DNA from: Alphaproteobacteria bacterium
GTDB lineage: Bacteria > Pseudomonadota > Alphaproteobacteria > UBA9655
Length of the DNA stretch: 64,000 nucleotides
Assembly: GCA_019752515.1 (NCBI GenBank)
Contig: JAIEMB010000001.1
Location: 40,521-104,520 of the forward strand
Reading direction: 5' to 3'
Shown piece by piece: positions 54,710 through 63,462 of this stretch. Both the position numbers and the translations under genes were made by a program. How positions within the stretch are numbered: the first letter of the stretch is position 1; each line of letters opens with the position of its first letter. The notes beneath the pieces are model-generated. The model was given only the letters and a program-made list of their open reading frames with translations. It was not told the DNA's origin and ran no database searches.

Positions 54710-55261
54710 TTAATCATTGAATACATTCAATTACATACCTGATAAGAGCACTTCTTGATTCTATTACAAATATCGCTTAGGCCGTACTTGATGATATTGA
54801 GCCTTTAGGCATGTCCTTTCTTCTGAAATCAAAAAATCTTTCTTCAAGCCTTTTACACTCAGCATCCATTAGTAGTTAACCTCTAAACTTGGGTTGTGTT
54901 GAGCCGATTGAAAATTTTATATTAGGAAAACTTTAATAAATTAGGTAATATTATGGCTAAAATGTGCAAAAATTAGCTTAACCAGTTGAATCATCAAAAG
55001 TAAAGTAATTTAATGAGATAGGATCTCGGTGGGAGTAACCTTGCTGGGTCTTATTTGTTAGAAAAACATTTCATGGAATCCTTCGGAAAAATGTATGAAA
55101 TTTGGTAACTACTTTTATAATACTCCCTATGAATGTGTCAGGAAAAAAATCTATAACCCTTGGAAAAGTATGTCAATAAATTTGTGTTACAATTCTATTC
55201 TGGCGTAATGACGTCCTGCCAGCTCTAGCGTTGTAATAGGGTATACTCTATATTTGGACAT
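54710..55261. other. Gene-free region
   Basis: About 550 bases without an ORF, tRNA or clear repeat. Next to an IS1-type fragment, so it may contain unrecognisable element debris. Confidence 0.4.
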
Positions 55262-55513
55262 TCATGTGGCTGATACCCATCTAAGAACAGCGGGAGGGGA
55301 AACATTCAATAAATAAGCAATTCGATTCAGGGAAAACCCGCTGATATAGAGCTTTAAGCCCTGAAATCTCAAAGATAGAGGAATCTTGCCTCGGGCATCC
55401 CCTTCAACATAGCTTGGGCCACATCTTTTACAGATATAACGTTGCTTCCCTCTAACAAACTCACTCTTGGTTTTTTGTTTTCCTTTACATTTCTTGCAAG
55501 TTAACTCGGACAT
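55262..55513 (-). pseudogene. IS1/InsA-like transposase fragment
   Basis: 83 residues from MSELTCKKCKGKQ: a zinc ribbon (CKKC and CKRCG) followed by an InsA-type HTH (GLKLYISGFSLNRIAYLL, then VSPPAVLRWV). Complete IS1-like transposases continue into a DDE domain; none follows here. A truncated relic. Confidence 0.7.
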
Positions 55514-55569
55514 CTTGCATCCTTTTTTTGAAGGCACTCTATCATACTTCTATCTATTTGTTATTACCC

Positions 55570-56328
55570 TCATTTTTCTGATGGAGCTTTACTACATACC
55601 ACAACAGGTTTGCTCCATCCACAAAGTTCATAAGTCCGAGATTTCGCTTTAAGAGCAAGATAGCTTCCTGCAAAACTACCAGACACACCAACGGCAACAT
55701 CTATCATAGAATCAAGCATAGTTTCTTGACTAAAAATTAACTTCTGAGAAAAACTTGCAGCAATAGCCAGTGTAACTCCCACAGTGGTTGAGACTTGATC
55801 TGAAAAACCTAGTTTGCTGAAACTAGTTTTTACAACCATTCCTGTTATGGCTGGTACATAAGAGGAATTATAATAAATCATTCCTCCTTGAATTATCGTC
55901 GCTACAGCGTTAGAAGCTCGATAATATCCTCTAGAGTCTAGAGTATCTCTAAAAATTTCGGGAATCAAACTATAAGCTGCTCCCCTAAAGAAACTTGAGC
56001 TAAATAATTCAAAACTGCTTATTTCTTCATCGAATTTTCCTTGATTTGCAGAGAGTGAGTTTACCTGTGTGCATGATCCTTGACAGCAACCTCCAGCATA
56101 CCAGATGTTGCTTCTTTTATGCTCGTCCTGAGCATTCTCTTGTTTGGAAATAGTGCAATTACTTTTCTCAGATTCACAAGAATTTGAACATTTTTTAATT
56201 ATTTTTTTTCCTTTATTATCCGAAAAGTCTTCCATCATAGCCCAAGTTTGTGATGAAAAAAGAGACAAAATAAACGTAAAAATTAATAAGCTTTGCTTCA
56301 AGTATGAATATATATTGATGTTCTTCAT
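55570..56328 (-). CDS. Secreted cysteine-containing protein downstream of the P1B ATPase
   Basis: 252 residues. Signal peptide ending SSQTWAMM; a Cys-rich segment (KCSNSCESEKSNC, GGCCQGSCTQ) that could bind soft metals; then glycine-rich hydrophobic helices (VSTTVGVTLAIAASF, GVSGSFAGSYLALKA). The GGCCQGSC segment recalls the CGGGACCSK segment in the ATPase 200 bases upstream on the same strand, so a shared role in metal handling is possible. No family recognised. Confidence 0.65.
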   Translation of the reverse strand: MKNINIYSYLKQSLLIFTFILSLFSSQTWAMMEDFSDNKGKKIIKKCSNSCESEKSNCTISKQENAQDEHKRSNIWYAGGCCQGSCTQVNSLSANQGKFDEEISSFELFSSSFFRGAAYSLIPEIFRDTLDSRGYYRASNAVATIIQGGMIYYNSSYVPAITGMVVKTSFSKLGFSDQVSTTVGVTLAIAASFSQKLIFSQETMLDSMIDVAVGVSGSFAGSYLALKAKSRTYELCGWSKPVVVCSKAPSEK

Positions 56329-56528
56329 AAAAATGCTCCTTATACATTGTTTTTATAATTTTTTGATGTGGGCAGACACCTTTTTGTGGCACATACAAAT
56401 TTTTTTGGTTCCTCTTTAATGATCATGTATTTAATTACACTTCAATGGTTTCTTCATTAGCGACAGGTATAATATTCATGCTTTTCCATTTGACATATTT
56501 TTAGAAAAATTATCAGCTTTTTCATTGA

Positions 56529-59327
56529 TTAAAGGAATGTATCACTTTCATCTTCTAATGCAACGTAGGGCTGAACGACTACTTTCCCTTTACTTTTACA
56601 ATCTTTTTTACAATCCTTACATTCTTTTTTACCAAGGGAAGGTGTTAGCCCTCCGATATTTTGCGCGGTGGTGGTACTTTCATAAATAGGGGAGTAATTT
56701 TGCTCCTGTGAAAGCAAGGAGGGGTCTTCTTCTTGCGAATCTATTAAGATAGAAATAGATTCACTTCCAACAGGTAAAATAGATTGACGTTGAGTGGTTG
56801 CTTCAGCTTTATTATTTAATAACCTCAGTCCATTGGATACAACAATAAACGATGTACCCATATCAGATAACAGAGCCATCCAAAGCGTAGACTTATTAGC
56901 AAAAGTTAGTCCGACAAAGGCGCTCTTAACCAGTAAGGAGAAACCAATATTTTGTTTTATTATATTTAAAGTACGGTGAGAATGATTGACAAGCCAAGCT
57001 AATTTTCCAAGGTCATCCGACATTAATGCAATATCTGCTGTTTCGATAGCAGCATCGGATCCTGCGGCGCCCATTGCAATTCCTAAACTAGACGCCGCCA
57101 TCGCAGGAGCATCATTTACACCATCACCAACCATGGCTACTCTTTTATACTTTTTCATTAATGCTTCAATTTGGTGTACTTTATCTTCAGGCAACAATTC
57201 AGAATAATATTCGTCAATTCCAATAGAGTTGGCTATAGTATTGGCAGCCCCCTTGTTATCACCAGTTAGCATCACAACGCTCTTAACATTTTGTTTCTTA
57301 AGAGCTTGAATTGCCTGCTTACTTTCTGGCCTTACGGCATCAGCAATACTAATTAAACCACAGATATTCTGTCCAGTGCCTATAGCAACGATAGAATGCC
57401 CTTCAGCTTCTAGTTCTTGGATTCTTTCATCTACAGCTGTAGTCTCATTATCTCCAACTTTTTCATGCAAGAATCGGGGGCTACCTATCCAAAATAATTC
57501 CCCATCTATATATCCCTCACCACCCTTACCCTTAAATAGCTGAAAGCTCTCTGCTGGTTGATTAATAATGCCATCTTCTTTAGCTTTACGTTGAATAGCA
57601 CGTGCTAAAGGGTGATCACTGTGTATCTCTAAGGCACTTGCTACCTTTAGTAACCTTTCTGTATTGTAGTCATTTAGCGGAATGATATTTTGCACTATTG
57701 GTGCGCCAGTGGTGAGGGTGCCTGTTTTATCCATAGCAAATGCTTCAATGTGTGCAGCATTTTCCAGATGCACTCCGCCTTTAATAAGAATACCGGATCG
57801 CGCAGCAGCAGTAATACCAGCTGTAATACTTACAGGCGTAGATATTATTAAAGAGCACGGACAAGATATCACTAAAAGCTCAAGTCCTTTATATACCCAA
57901 GGATACCAAGAGCTGCTGGTTGCAAGCGGAGGAATTATGGAAACTGCAAGTGAAGCTGTTATCATGGTAGGGACGTAATATTTAGCAAACTTTTCTATAA
58001 ATTGTTCGCTTTTAGCGCGATGTGATTGTGCTTCTTCAACCTTACGGATAATAGAAGCTAAAGTAGAGTCAGAATCAGGTTTTGTTACTCTACACTGAAT
58101 AACGCTGTCTTCATTGATGGTGCCTGCAAATAGCGGATCACCTACCTCTTTTTGAATGGGCATAGATTCCCCTGTTATGGGTGATTGGTTGACGGAAGCT
58201 ACGCCTGAAATAAGAACAGAATCCATGGGGATTTTTTCCCCTGGCCTAACGGTAATAGTGGTACCTATAGGTATGTCCGCTACCAATTGTTCTGTAATAT
58301 CGCCATCCTCATCAACCACTTGGGCGGTAGAGGGCGTAAGTTCCATAAGGGCACGTATAGCATTACGAGCACGCGCCATGTTCCAATCTTCTAAAATCTC
58401 TGCTGCTGAAAATAGGTACATAGAGCTTGCCGCTTCAAACCAATGATTAATTCCTATTGCGCCAGCTGTAGCTGCAATCATTAATGTGTTGGTATCGAGA
58501 CGTAAATTTCTAAGAGCGCGAATTGCTTTGGGTACAATATAAGCACTACCAGCCGCTATTGCAGCTGAATAAAGAGCCATGGAAGCTATAGGAGGATTCT
58601 CAGGGCGAGTATTTTCGTCCCCGCCAATCCCAAAAGCGGCAAGTGCTCCATCATTTATAGCGTGCACAACTACCCCTGAAACTAAGCAAGTAGCACTGAG
58701 CAAATTTAAGCTAAGACGCCCATAGCTTCCCCAAAACGTTTTCTTTTCCTGTGCTTGTTTAACATGCTCCTCCCATAAAGTAGCTTTCATGCCAGCTTTT
58801 TTAACAGCTTTGATAATTTCTTCATTATTTGGCAAGTTACCAACTTTGCTTTCTACCATTAGCTTGGCATTAATTAAATCAAAAATTAAATCTGCTTCTC
58901 TACCTTCCCGATTTACCACAGGACCCAATACACCTTTTAGGGTTTCTACTTCGGTAGGACAGCACATACCTTCTATTTTAAAAATAAATTTTTGAGCCGG
59001 CGTGGTATGTTCAACATTTACCGCTTCAGGGGCATGAAATGTAAGCTCCGGCTGTGTTTCGATCTCCTCCATTTCTATTTCTATTTCTATTTCTTTTTTT
59101 TTCACAAGAGGATTTTTCTTAGAACAACAAGCCCCACCCCCACAGGGCTTTTTTTCTTCATCCTCAAGATCCATGGATAAACAAGTTGTTGTAAGAGCGA
59201 AAAAAGAAACATATAAGCAGAAAGTGCCTATTTTTATCAGTTGGGGGCTCCAACTTAAATATCTATATTCTAAAATCTTTTTTTTAATTTTTTGATTAAA
59301 GTTATCAGTGTGCTTAATTCTTGCCAT
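56529..59327 (-). CDS. zntA: P1B-type heavy-metal (Zn/Cd/Pb) exporting ATPase
   Basis: 932 residues, longer than the usual ~730. An N-terminal hydrophobic segment, CGGGACCSKK at ~62 and a Glu/Ile repeat precede an HMA domain whose metal site is GMCCPTE (C122, C123) rather than GMxCxxC, like the CCxxE motif in plant HMA2/HMA4. TM6 carries SCPCSL, the mark of Zn/Cd pumps; the phosphorylation site is DKTGTLTTG, with TGDN and GDGVNDAPA later. C-terminus has CKDCKKDCKSKGK. Preceded by a MerR-type promoter at 59372-59403, so metal-inducible expression is expected. A clear export pump; exact metal inferred. Confidence 0.93.
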   Translation of the reverse strand: MARIKHTDNFNQKIKKKILEYRYLSWSPQLIKIGTFCLYVSFFALTTTCLSMDLEDEEKKPCGGGACCSKKNPLVKKKEIEIEIEMEEIETQPELTFHAPEAVNVEHTTPAQKFIFKIEGMCCPTEVETLKGVLGPVVNREGREADLIFDLINAKLMVESKVGNLPNNEEIIKAVKKAGMKATLWEEHVKQAQEKKTFWGSYGRLSLNLLSATCLVSGVVVHAINDGALAAFGIGGDENTRPENPPIASMALYSAAIAAGSAYIVPKAIRALRNLRLDTNTLMIAATAGAIGINHWFEAASSMYLFSAAEILEDWNMARARNAIRALMELTPSTAQVVDEDGDITEQLVADIPIGTTITVRPGEKIPMDSVLISGVASVNQSPITGESMPIQKEVGDPLFAGTINEDSVIQCRVTKPDSDSTLASIIRKVEEAQSHRAKSEQFIEKFAKYYVPTMITASLAVSIIPPLATSSSWYPWVYKGLELLVISCPCSLIISTPVSITAGITAAARSGILIKGGVHLENAAHIEAFAMDKTGTLTTGAPIVQNIIPLNDYNTERLLKVASALEIHSDHPLARAIQRKAKEDGIINQPAESFQLFKGKGGEGYIDGELFWIGSPRFLHEKVGDNETTAVDERIQELEAEGHSIVAIGTGQNICGLISIADAVRPESKQAIQALKKQNVKSVVMLTGDNKGAANTIANSIGIDEYYSELLPEDKVHQIEALMKKYKRVAMVGDGVNDAPAMAASSLGIAMGAAGSDAAIETADIALMSDDLGKLAWLVNHSHRTLNIIKQNIGFSLLVKSAFVGLTFANKSTLWMALLSDMGTSFIVVSNGLRLLNNKAEATTQRQSILPVGSESISILIDSQEEDPSLLSQEQNYSPIYESTTTAQNIGGLTPSLGKKECKDCKKDCKSKGKVVVQPYVALEDESDTFL
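59071..59102 (+). repeat. Hexamer microsatellite and T9 tract inside the ATPase gene
   Basis: Four copies of ATTTCT followed by nine Ts, encoding the EIEIEIEMEE stretch on the minus strand. Hexamer slippage keeps frame; slippage in the T tract would shift it and silence the pump. Confidence 0.85.
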
Positions 59328-59371
59328 ATTATTTTATCCTCCCGCTAATACACCTTAGGATTTATATTCCA

Positions 59372-59403
59372 AGTTTACACCCTTGAGCTAACTCTAAGGT
59401 CAA
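59372..59403 (-). promoter_or_regulatory. MerR-type promoter/operator of the metal ATPase gene
   Basis: On the minus strand: TTGACC, a 20-base spacer, then TAAACT. The spacer holds the dyad CCTTAGAG-TTAG-CTCAAGG. Overlong spacers with a central dyad are the hallmark of ZntR/CadR/PbrR-controlled promoters. It lies 45-76 bases before the ATPase start and resembles the promoter of the MerR gene at 61333. Confidence 0.75.
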
Positions 59404-59553
59404 TAGAAAATTTTTCTTAAAATACAAATTAGTATTAATTTACCTCTAATTGTAGATAAGAAAATGGTAACTTATTGAAAAGGATACTTTCTGCAAGTTC
59501 ACGACCGAAGCCTCATGAAAAACTAGTGCTCTTGCATAACTTCAGATATTAAA

Positions 59554-60226
59554 TTAAAAGTTATAAATTTCCACTCCAACATGAATACAATAACCTGGGC
59601 TCTTTAAAAGTTGGGTTGATTGTTTTAAATTCTCTATCCAACGAAAACTTTTTTTCTTTTCAATAGGTAATTTTATTGGATTAAGCTTCTTTTTTAGAGC
59701 ATTGAACCCTTTAAATCTTTTAAGTGTCCAGAATTTAATAGCTATGAAGCTCATCTACTGTGACAACTAAGCTTGAGTGCAAGAGAAGGCCGCATATCGT
59801 GTGCAATATGAGCGCCCAGCTTTATTTCTTATCTTAAAGGCAACCCCTATTGAACCAAGAGCTCTGGCTTTTCTCGCTTGTAGGAAAATTCTGTTGTATC
59901 TTGAATAATCAGAATAGGCCCTTCTGTTACTGACAAACGCTCATATGTGGCCTGAAAATCCCCCTCTAAAATTTCTTTTTTACTTACGCAGGCATTGGAA
60001 AAAAGCGATATGCTTCCTTAGTGTTTGCCTAATCTTGGCGTACCAAAGGGATACTTTTTTCAAAACCATCGGAAAGGTGCTTGATTAATGTTCGAAATCT
60101 CTTACTCAGGAGAGCATCTTTAAACTTACATCCTAAAAGTTCTTTATCCCACCAAACCTTTTTTGTAGGGAGCATGCCCTTATGGAGGGGCTGCTGATTT
60201 TGTAAATCACTGGCTATCGCCTCCAT
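59554..60226 (-). pseudogene. Decayed IS4-family transposase
   Basis: N-terminal DNA-binding domain (VWWDKELLGCKFKDALLSKR) at 60226-60029, then in other frames YERLSVTEGPILIIQDTTEF (first catalytic Asp in QDTT) and RWIENLKQSTQLLKSPGYC near 59600. Several stops and frameshifts, and no C-terminal half. A dead remnant that separates the metal pump from its regulator. Confidence 0.85.
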
Positions 60227-60267
60227 TCAATCTCCTTGTTTCATTTTTTATGGAGTATATAACTTTA

Positions 60268-61258
60268 CTGGGCTATGCAGTTGACACCCGCGCCTAATAG
60301 GTACAGTATTTTTTGGTATGATGAAGCTCTATCCTGCCAACATAATGGATTTGATGGGGATATTTCCGACGGAGGAGTCATGCTTGGAATATCTAAGCAA
60401 GGTACGTTGGCCTGAGGGGTATCATTGCCTGAGATGTGGTGGCACATCATATTGGAAGAAGGCGCGTGGATTATTTTACTGCCATGATTGTAATCATGAA
60501 TGCTCAGTAACTCGAGGCACACTCTTTCATGATACGCACAAGCCAGTGAGACTATGGTTTCATGCGATGTGGTATGTAGTTAATCAGAAGAATGGGGTAA
60601 GCGCCGCTGGGCTACAAAGGGCTCTTGGTTTGGGAAGTTATCACACAGCATGGGAATGGCTACATAAGTTGCGACGAGCAATGGTTCGACCTGACCGTGA
60701 TCGGTTAAATGGCTTTGTTGAAATAAATGAGACATTTATCGGGGGGGAACATTCTGGAAAGCGTGGTCGTGGAGCTGAAGGAAAAACCCTCGTATTAATT
60801 GCAGCAGAAGAGAGCCCAAGAGGTATAGGTCGAATTCGACTGACACCCATTGTTGATGCTTCTGGTGAAACTCTAAAAGAAGCAACCTTAACAATGGTCG
60901 AGCCAGGAAGCACAATACGCACAGATGGTTGGGATGGTTATAACCTTCTTACAAAACACGGGTATCTTCATGCGCCTCTCACTCATGCGCGCTCTGCTTT
61001 GGGAGATGCAACGCCGCTTACACATCACATTGCTGCACTCCTGAAGCGATGGTGGCTTGGAACACATCAAGGGGCCATCAGTCCAAAGTATCTTGGCTAT
61101 TACCTCGACGAATTTACCTTCCGATTCAACCGTAGAACCTCACGTTCTCGAGGAAAACTTTTCTACCGCTTAATTGAGCAGGCCTTACAAATTGATCCCT
61201 TACCCGTTAAAAAACTTGTAATCAATGTGCAATCGCGGGTGTAAACTGCATAGCCCAG
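60268..61258 (+). mobile_element. IS1595-family insertion sequence, complete, with 8-bp target duplication
   Basis: Inverted repeats CTGGGCTATGCAGTT at 60268 and its complement ending at 61258 (25 bp, one mismatch). The flanks TAACTTTA at 60260-60267 and 61259-61266 are an exact 8-bp target duplication, the family's hallmark. Length 991 bases. The intact flanks suggest a fairly recent insertion, between the decayed IS4 and the MerR promoter. Confidence 0.95.
60318..61244 (+). CDS. ISXO2-like IS1595 transposase, first catalytic Asp replaced by Asn
   Basis: 308 residues. N-terminal zinc ribbon (CLRCG and CHDCN), then ISXO2-like DDE-type domain: VEINETFIGG where the family reads VDETYIGG, so the first acidic residue is Asn; IRTDGWDGY for the second; and YLDEFTFRFNRR near the C-terminus. 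Otherwise full length. The D-to-N change probably kills catalysis, though the copy evidently moved before it arose or was moved by another copy. Confidence 0.92.
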   Translation: MMKLYPANIMDLMGIFPTEESCLEYLSKVRWPEGYHCLRCGGTSYWKKARGLFYCHDCNHECSVTRGTLFHDTHKPVRLWFHAMWYVVNQKNGVSAAGLQRALGLGSYHTAWEWLHKLRRAMVRPDRDRLNGFVEINETFIGGEHSGKRGRGAEGKTLVLIAAEESPRGIGRIRLTPIVDASGETLKEATLTMVEPGSTIRTDGWDGYNLLTKHGYLHAPLTHARSALGDATPLTHHIAALLKRWWLGTHQGAISPKYLGYYLDEFTFRFNRRTSRSRGKLFYRLIEQALQIDPLPVKKLVINVQSRV

Positions 61259-61332
61259 TAACTTTATTGCCTGGAATTATGGGTAATTAAAAGGTTGCTT
61301 TGACGTTTACTCTTTTTTAAAGAAAACTTTTT

Positions 61333-61363
61333 TTGACTTAGCATTAGCTCGAAGGTGTATATA
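61333..61363 (+). promoter_or_regulatory. MerR-type promoter of the metal regulator gene
   Basis: TTGACT, a 19-base spacer containing CTTAGCATTAGCTCGAAGG, then TATATA (TATAAT two bases further). Matches the ATPase promoter (CTTAGAGTTAGCTCAAGGG), indicating autoregulation by the encoded MerR protein. Confidence 0.65.
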
Positions 61364-61395
61364 ATAAAGGAGAGAAATTACGATAAAGGAATATT

Positions 61396-61791
61396 ATGAT
61401 AAGGACATATAGTATTGGAAAACTAGCAAAAACTTTGAACTTACATACTGATACTATCAGATATTATGAACGTCTTGGATTGGTGGAGATGCCGCTTCGC
61501 TTAAGCAATGGATACCGTTGCTATTCAAAGGAATCAGAAAAGCGCTTTTTATTCATCCAACACGTAAAAGCTATGGGATTTACCTTAAAGGAAATTAAGG
61601 AAATGTTAGATATTACTCACCCATCAAAAGAGAGGTGCGACAATATAAAAGTCCAGGCTAGAGAGAAAATTGACGCTATTAATAAAAAGATTTTGGAATT
61701 AAAGAAATTAAAAAAAATTTTAGAAGAAATGGTGCTGAACTGTGAGAAAAGTTCTAACAATACATGTCCTATTTTAAGCGCTATTGAATAA
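61396..61791 (+). CDS. MerR-family metal-responsive regulator (ZntR/CadR-like)
   Basis: 131 residues with the MerR HTH (YSIGKLAKTLNLHTDTIRYYE), a dimerisation helix, and metal ligands at C81, C116 and C124, spaced as in ZntR (C79, C114, C124). AAGGAG is upstream. Predicted to activate the P1B ATPase promoter when Zn, Cd or Pb binds. The ATPase gene is divergent and about 2 kb away because of the two IS copies between them. Confidence 0.92.
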   Translation: MIRTYSIGKLAKTLNLHTDTIRYYERLGLVEMPLRLSNGYRCYSKESEKRFLFIQHVKAMGFTLKEIKEMLDITHPSKERCDNIKVQAREKIDAINKKILELKKLKKILEEMVLNCEKSSNNTCPILSAIE

Positions 61792-61845
61792 TATGAGAGT
61801 TTATCTGTTCTTTCCCATAAAGATACTGACTCAGTAATTTTATCT

Positions 61846-62040
61846 TTACTGAACCCTTGTATTTATTAGTTGTTGCTTATGTTCTAACTGACTTTCCCAA
61901 TTTTCGCACATTTTAGCCATAACACCATGTAAAACATTCTTACTTTCAAGAGCCATAAACTCTTTTTCGAAAAGAGTTTCCAAATTGTTTAGATTTTTTC
62001 TGAGTTCATTTAAAAAGTACTGAAAGTTGTGTATATTAAG
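61846..62040 (-). pseudogene. 3' remnant of an unknown gene abutting an IS
   Basis: Minus strand: 64 codons of normal-looking helical protein (FQYFLNELRKNLNNLETLF, ALESKNVLHGVMAKMCENWE) ending in TAA at 61846. The frame runs straight into the IS end at 62043. No matching 5' part is seen beyond the IS, so the gene was truncated there. Confidence 0.5.
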
Positions 62041-62042
62041 GC

Positions 62043-62888
62043 TAGGTTGTGTGCACTTATCTAAGCCAGAGGATGAAAGAAGGATAGGCTAAGAACGCGG
62101 CGAACGAAGAAGCCTTTTTGTCAAAGCATGAGAAAATGCACCTAAAGTGCTTAATTTTATTGAAAAAGCACTCTACCAGATGGCGCTCCTTATATAAATA
62201 TTCATCATAGTTTCTGGGAACTTTTCTGTTAGATCGCGAAGGAATAACAGAAACACAGTTTTGTTGCTGGATCTGATCAATTAATACATTGGAATCGTAT
62301 GCTTTGTCAGCAATAACACTTGCATGCTCGAATCCTTGAAGAAGAGCTGACGCTTGAGTTATATCGTGCCTTTACCCTGGAGTTAAAGAAAATCTAAGAG
62401 TTTGCCCCAAAGCATCAACCACCATATGGATTTTGGTTGTAAACTCTCCTTTTTTCCGTCCACAAACATTCGCGAATATGTTGATCTTTTTCGTACCCTG
62501 CGGCACAAGAATAAGCCAGAATAATTATAGAAATCAATCATTATAGATTCTCCATCATATCCTTCTGTAAAATTAACAAGAATTTGGTTTCAAAGTCCGT
62601 TATGGGACCATTGATTCAAAGCGTTTATGGATACTTCTCCATTTGCCATAATATCCTGGAAGTTCACGTCATTGGGTCCTGTGCGCATTATAAAATAGAC
62701 ACCTTCTGCAAAAGCCCTTGTTTTTCTTTCATTTCCTATTCGAATACCGGCAATAGTTTTTAAGAATGTATATAGCTTTTCCCAATCGCTTTCTTTTATG
62801 TAATACTTATTCATGGTAACACTCCTTTTGAGTCAATAGAACGTTACCACATTTCTTACTCAACTTTTAGTTAAGTGCACAGAACCTA
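62043..62888 (-). mobile_element. Decayed IS5-family (IS427-like) insertion sequence
   Basis: Ends TAGGTTGTGTGCACTTA at 62043 and the complement of TAGGTTCTGTGCACTTA ending at 62888 form inverted repeats. Inside, the N-terminal transposase part (62590-62814, MNKYYIKESDWEKLYTFLK) and C-terminal part (KERHLVECFFNKIKHFRC and FDKKASSFAAF around 62100-62200) are in different frames with stops between them. About 850 bases; dead. Confidence 0.85.
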
Positions 62889-62953
62889 GATATTTAAAAA
62901 TAAAAAATTGTAAAATCAGTAAGAACAAAGAAAATTAATGAGATCCATATTAC

Positions 62954-63448
62954 TTAATGAGATTTGATTTCTTTATCTATGTTTAAAAAATAATCAAATG
63001 ACCCGCTTATGTCTTTTTCCAGATCATCATCATGTTGTTTTTTAAATTCTTGGAGCCTTTGCAGTGTATTAACATGTGCGAGCGATTTCTCGCTTACTTT
63101 CTCTAACAATAGGTAGATAGCAGCTTTATTTTTTTCATTTTCTTCTTCTTCAAACATTTTTTTACATGTTTGAGAAAACAAACTAAAGCTATGGTCTTTT
63201 ACTCTATCCATCGTATTTTCATAAAATTGATTAAAAGTAGCAGGCTGCTTATATTTTTCATCATAAGCATCTTTATCGCTTAAAAAACATAGGCTTTTTC
63301 TAATCATTTTTTCATCGCTGGCAATTCCAGACAATATTCTATGATGGTATGTATCGGCTTCCATTTCCAGACGTTTAAAATTAACTGCATAACCAGAGGA
63401 GGTTACATGAGAAATCATAATAAGCATTCCTAGTATTTTAATATTCAT
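62954..63448 (-). CDS. Small secreted helical protein of unknown function
   Basis: 164 residues, AAGGAG eight bases before the ATG, signal peptide (ILGMLIMISHVTSSGYA). The mature part is charged and helical, with two internal cysteines. No family recognised. The upstream gene on the same strand ends 14 bases before it, so they share a transcript. Confidence 0.65.
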   Translation of the reverse strand: MNIKILGMLIMISHVTSSGYAVNFKRLEMEADTYHHRILSGIASDEKMIRKSLCFLSDKDAYDEKYKQPATFNQFYENTMDRVKDHSFSLFSQTCKKMFEEEENEKNKAAIYLLLEKVSEKSLAHVNTLQRLQEFKKQHDDDLEKDISGSFDYFLNIDKEIKSH

Positions 63449-63462
63449 GGTATGTCTCCTTT

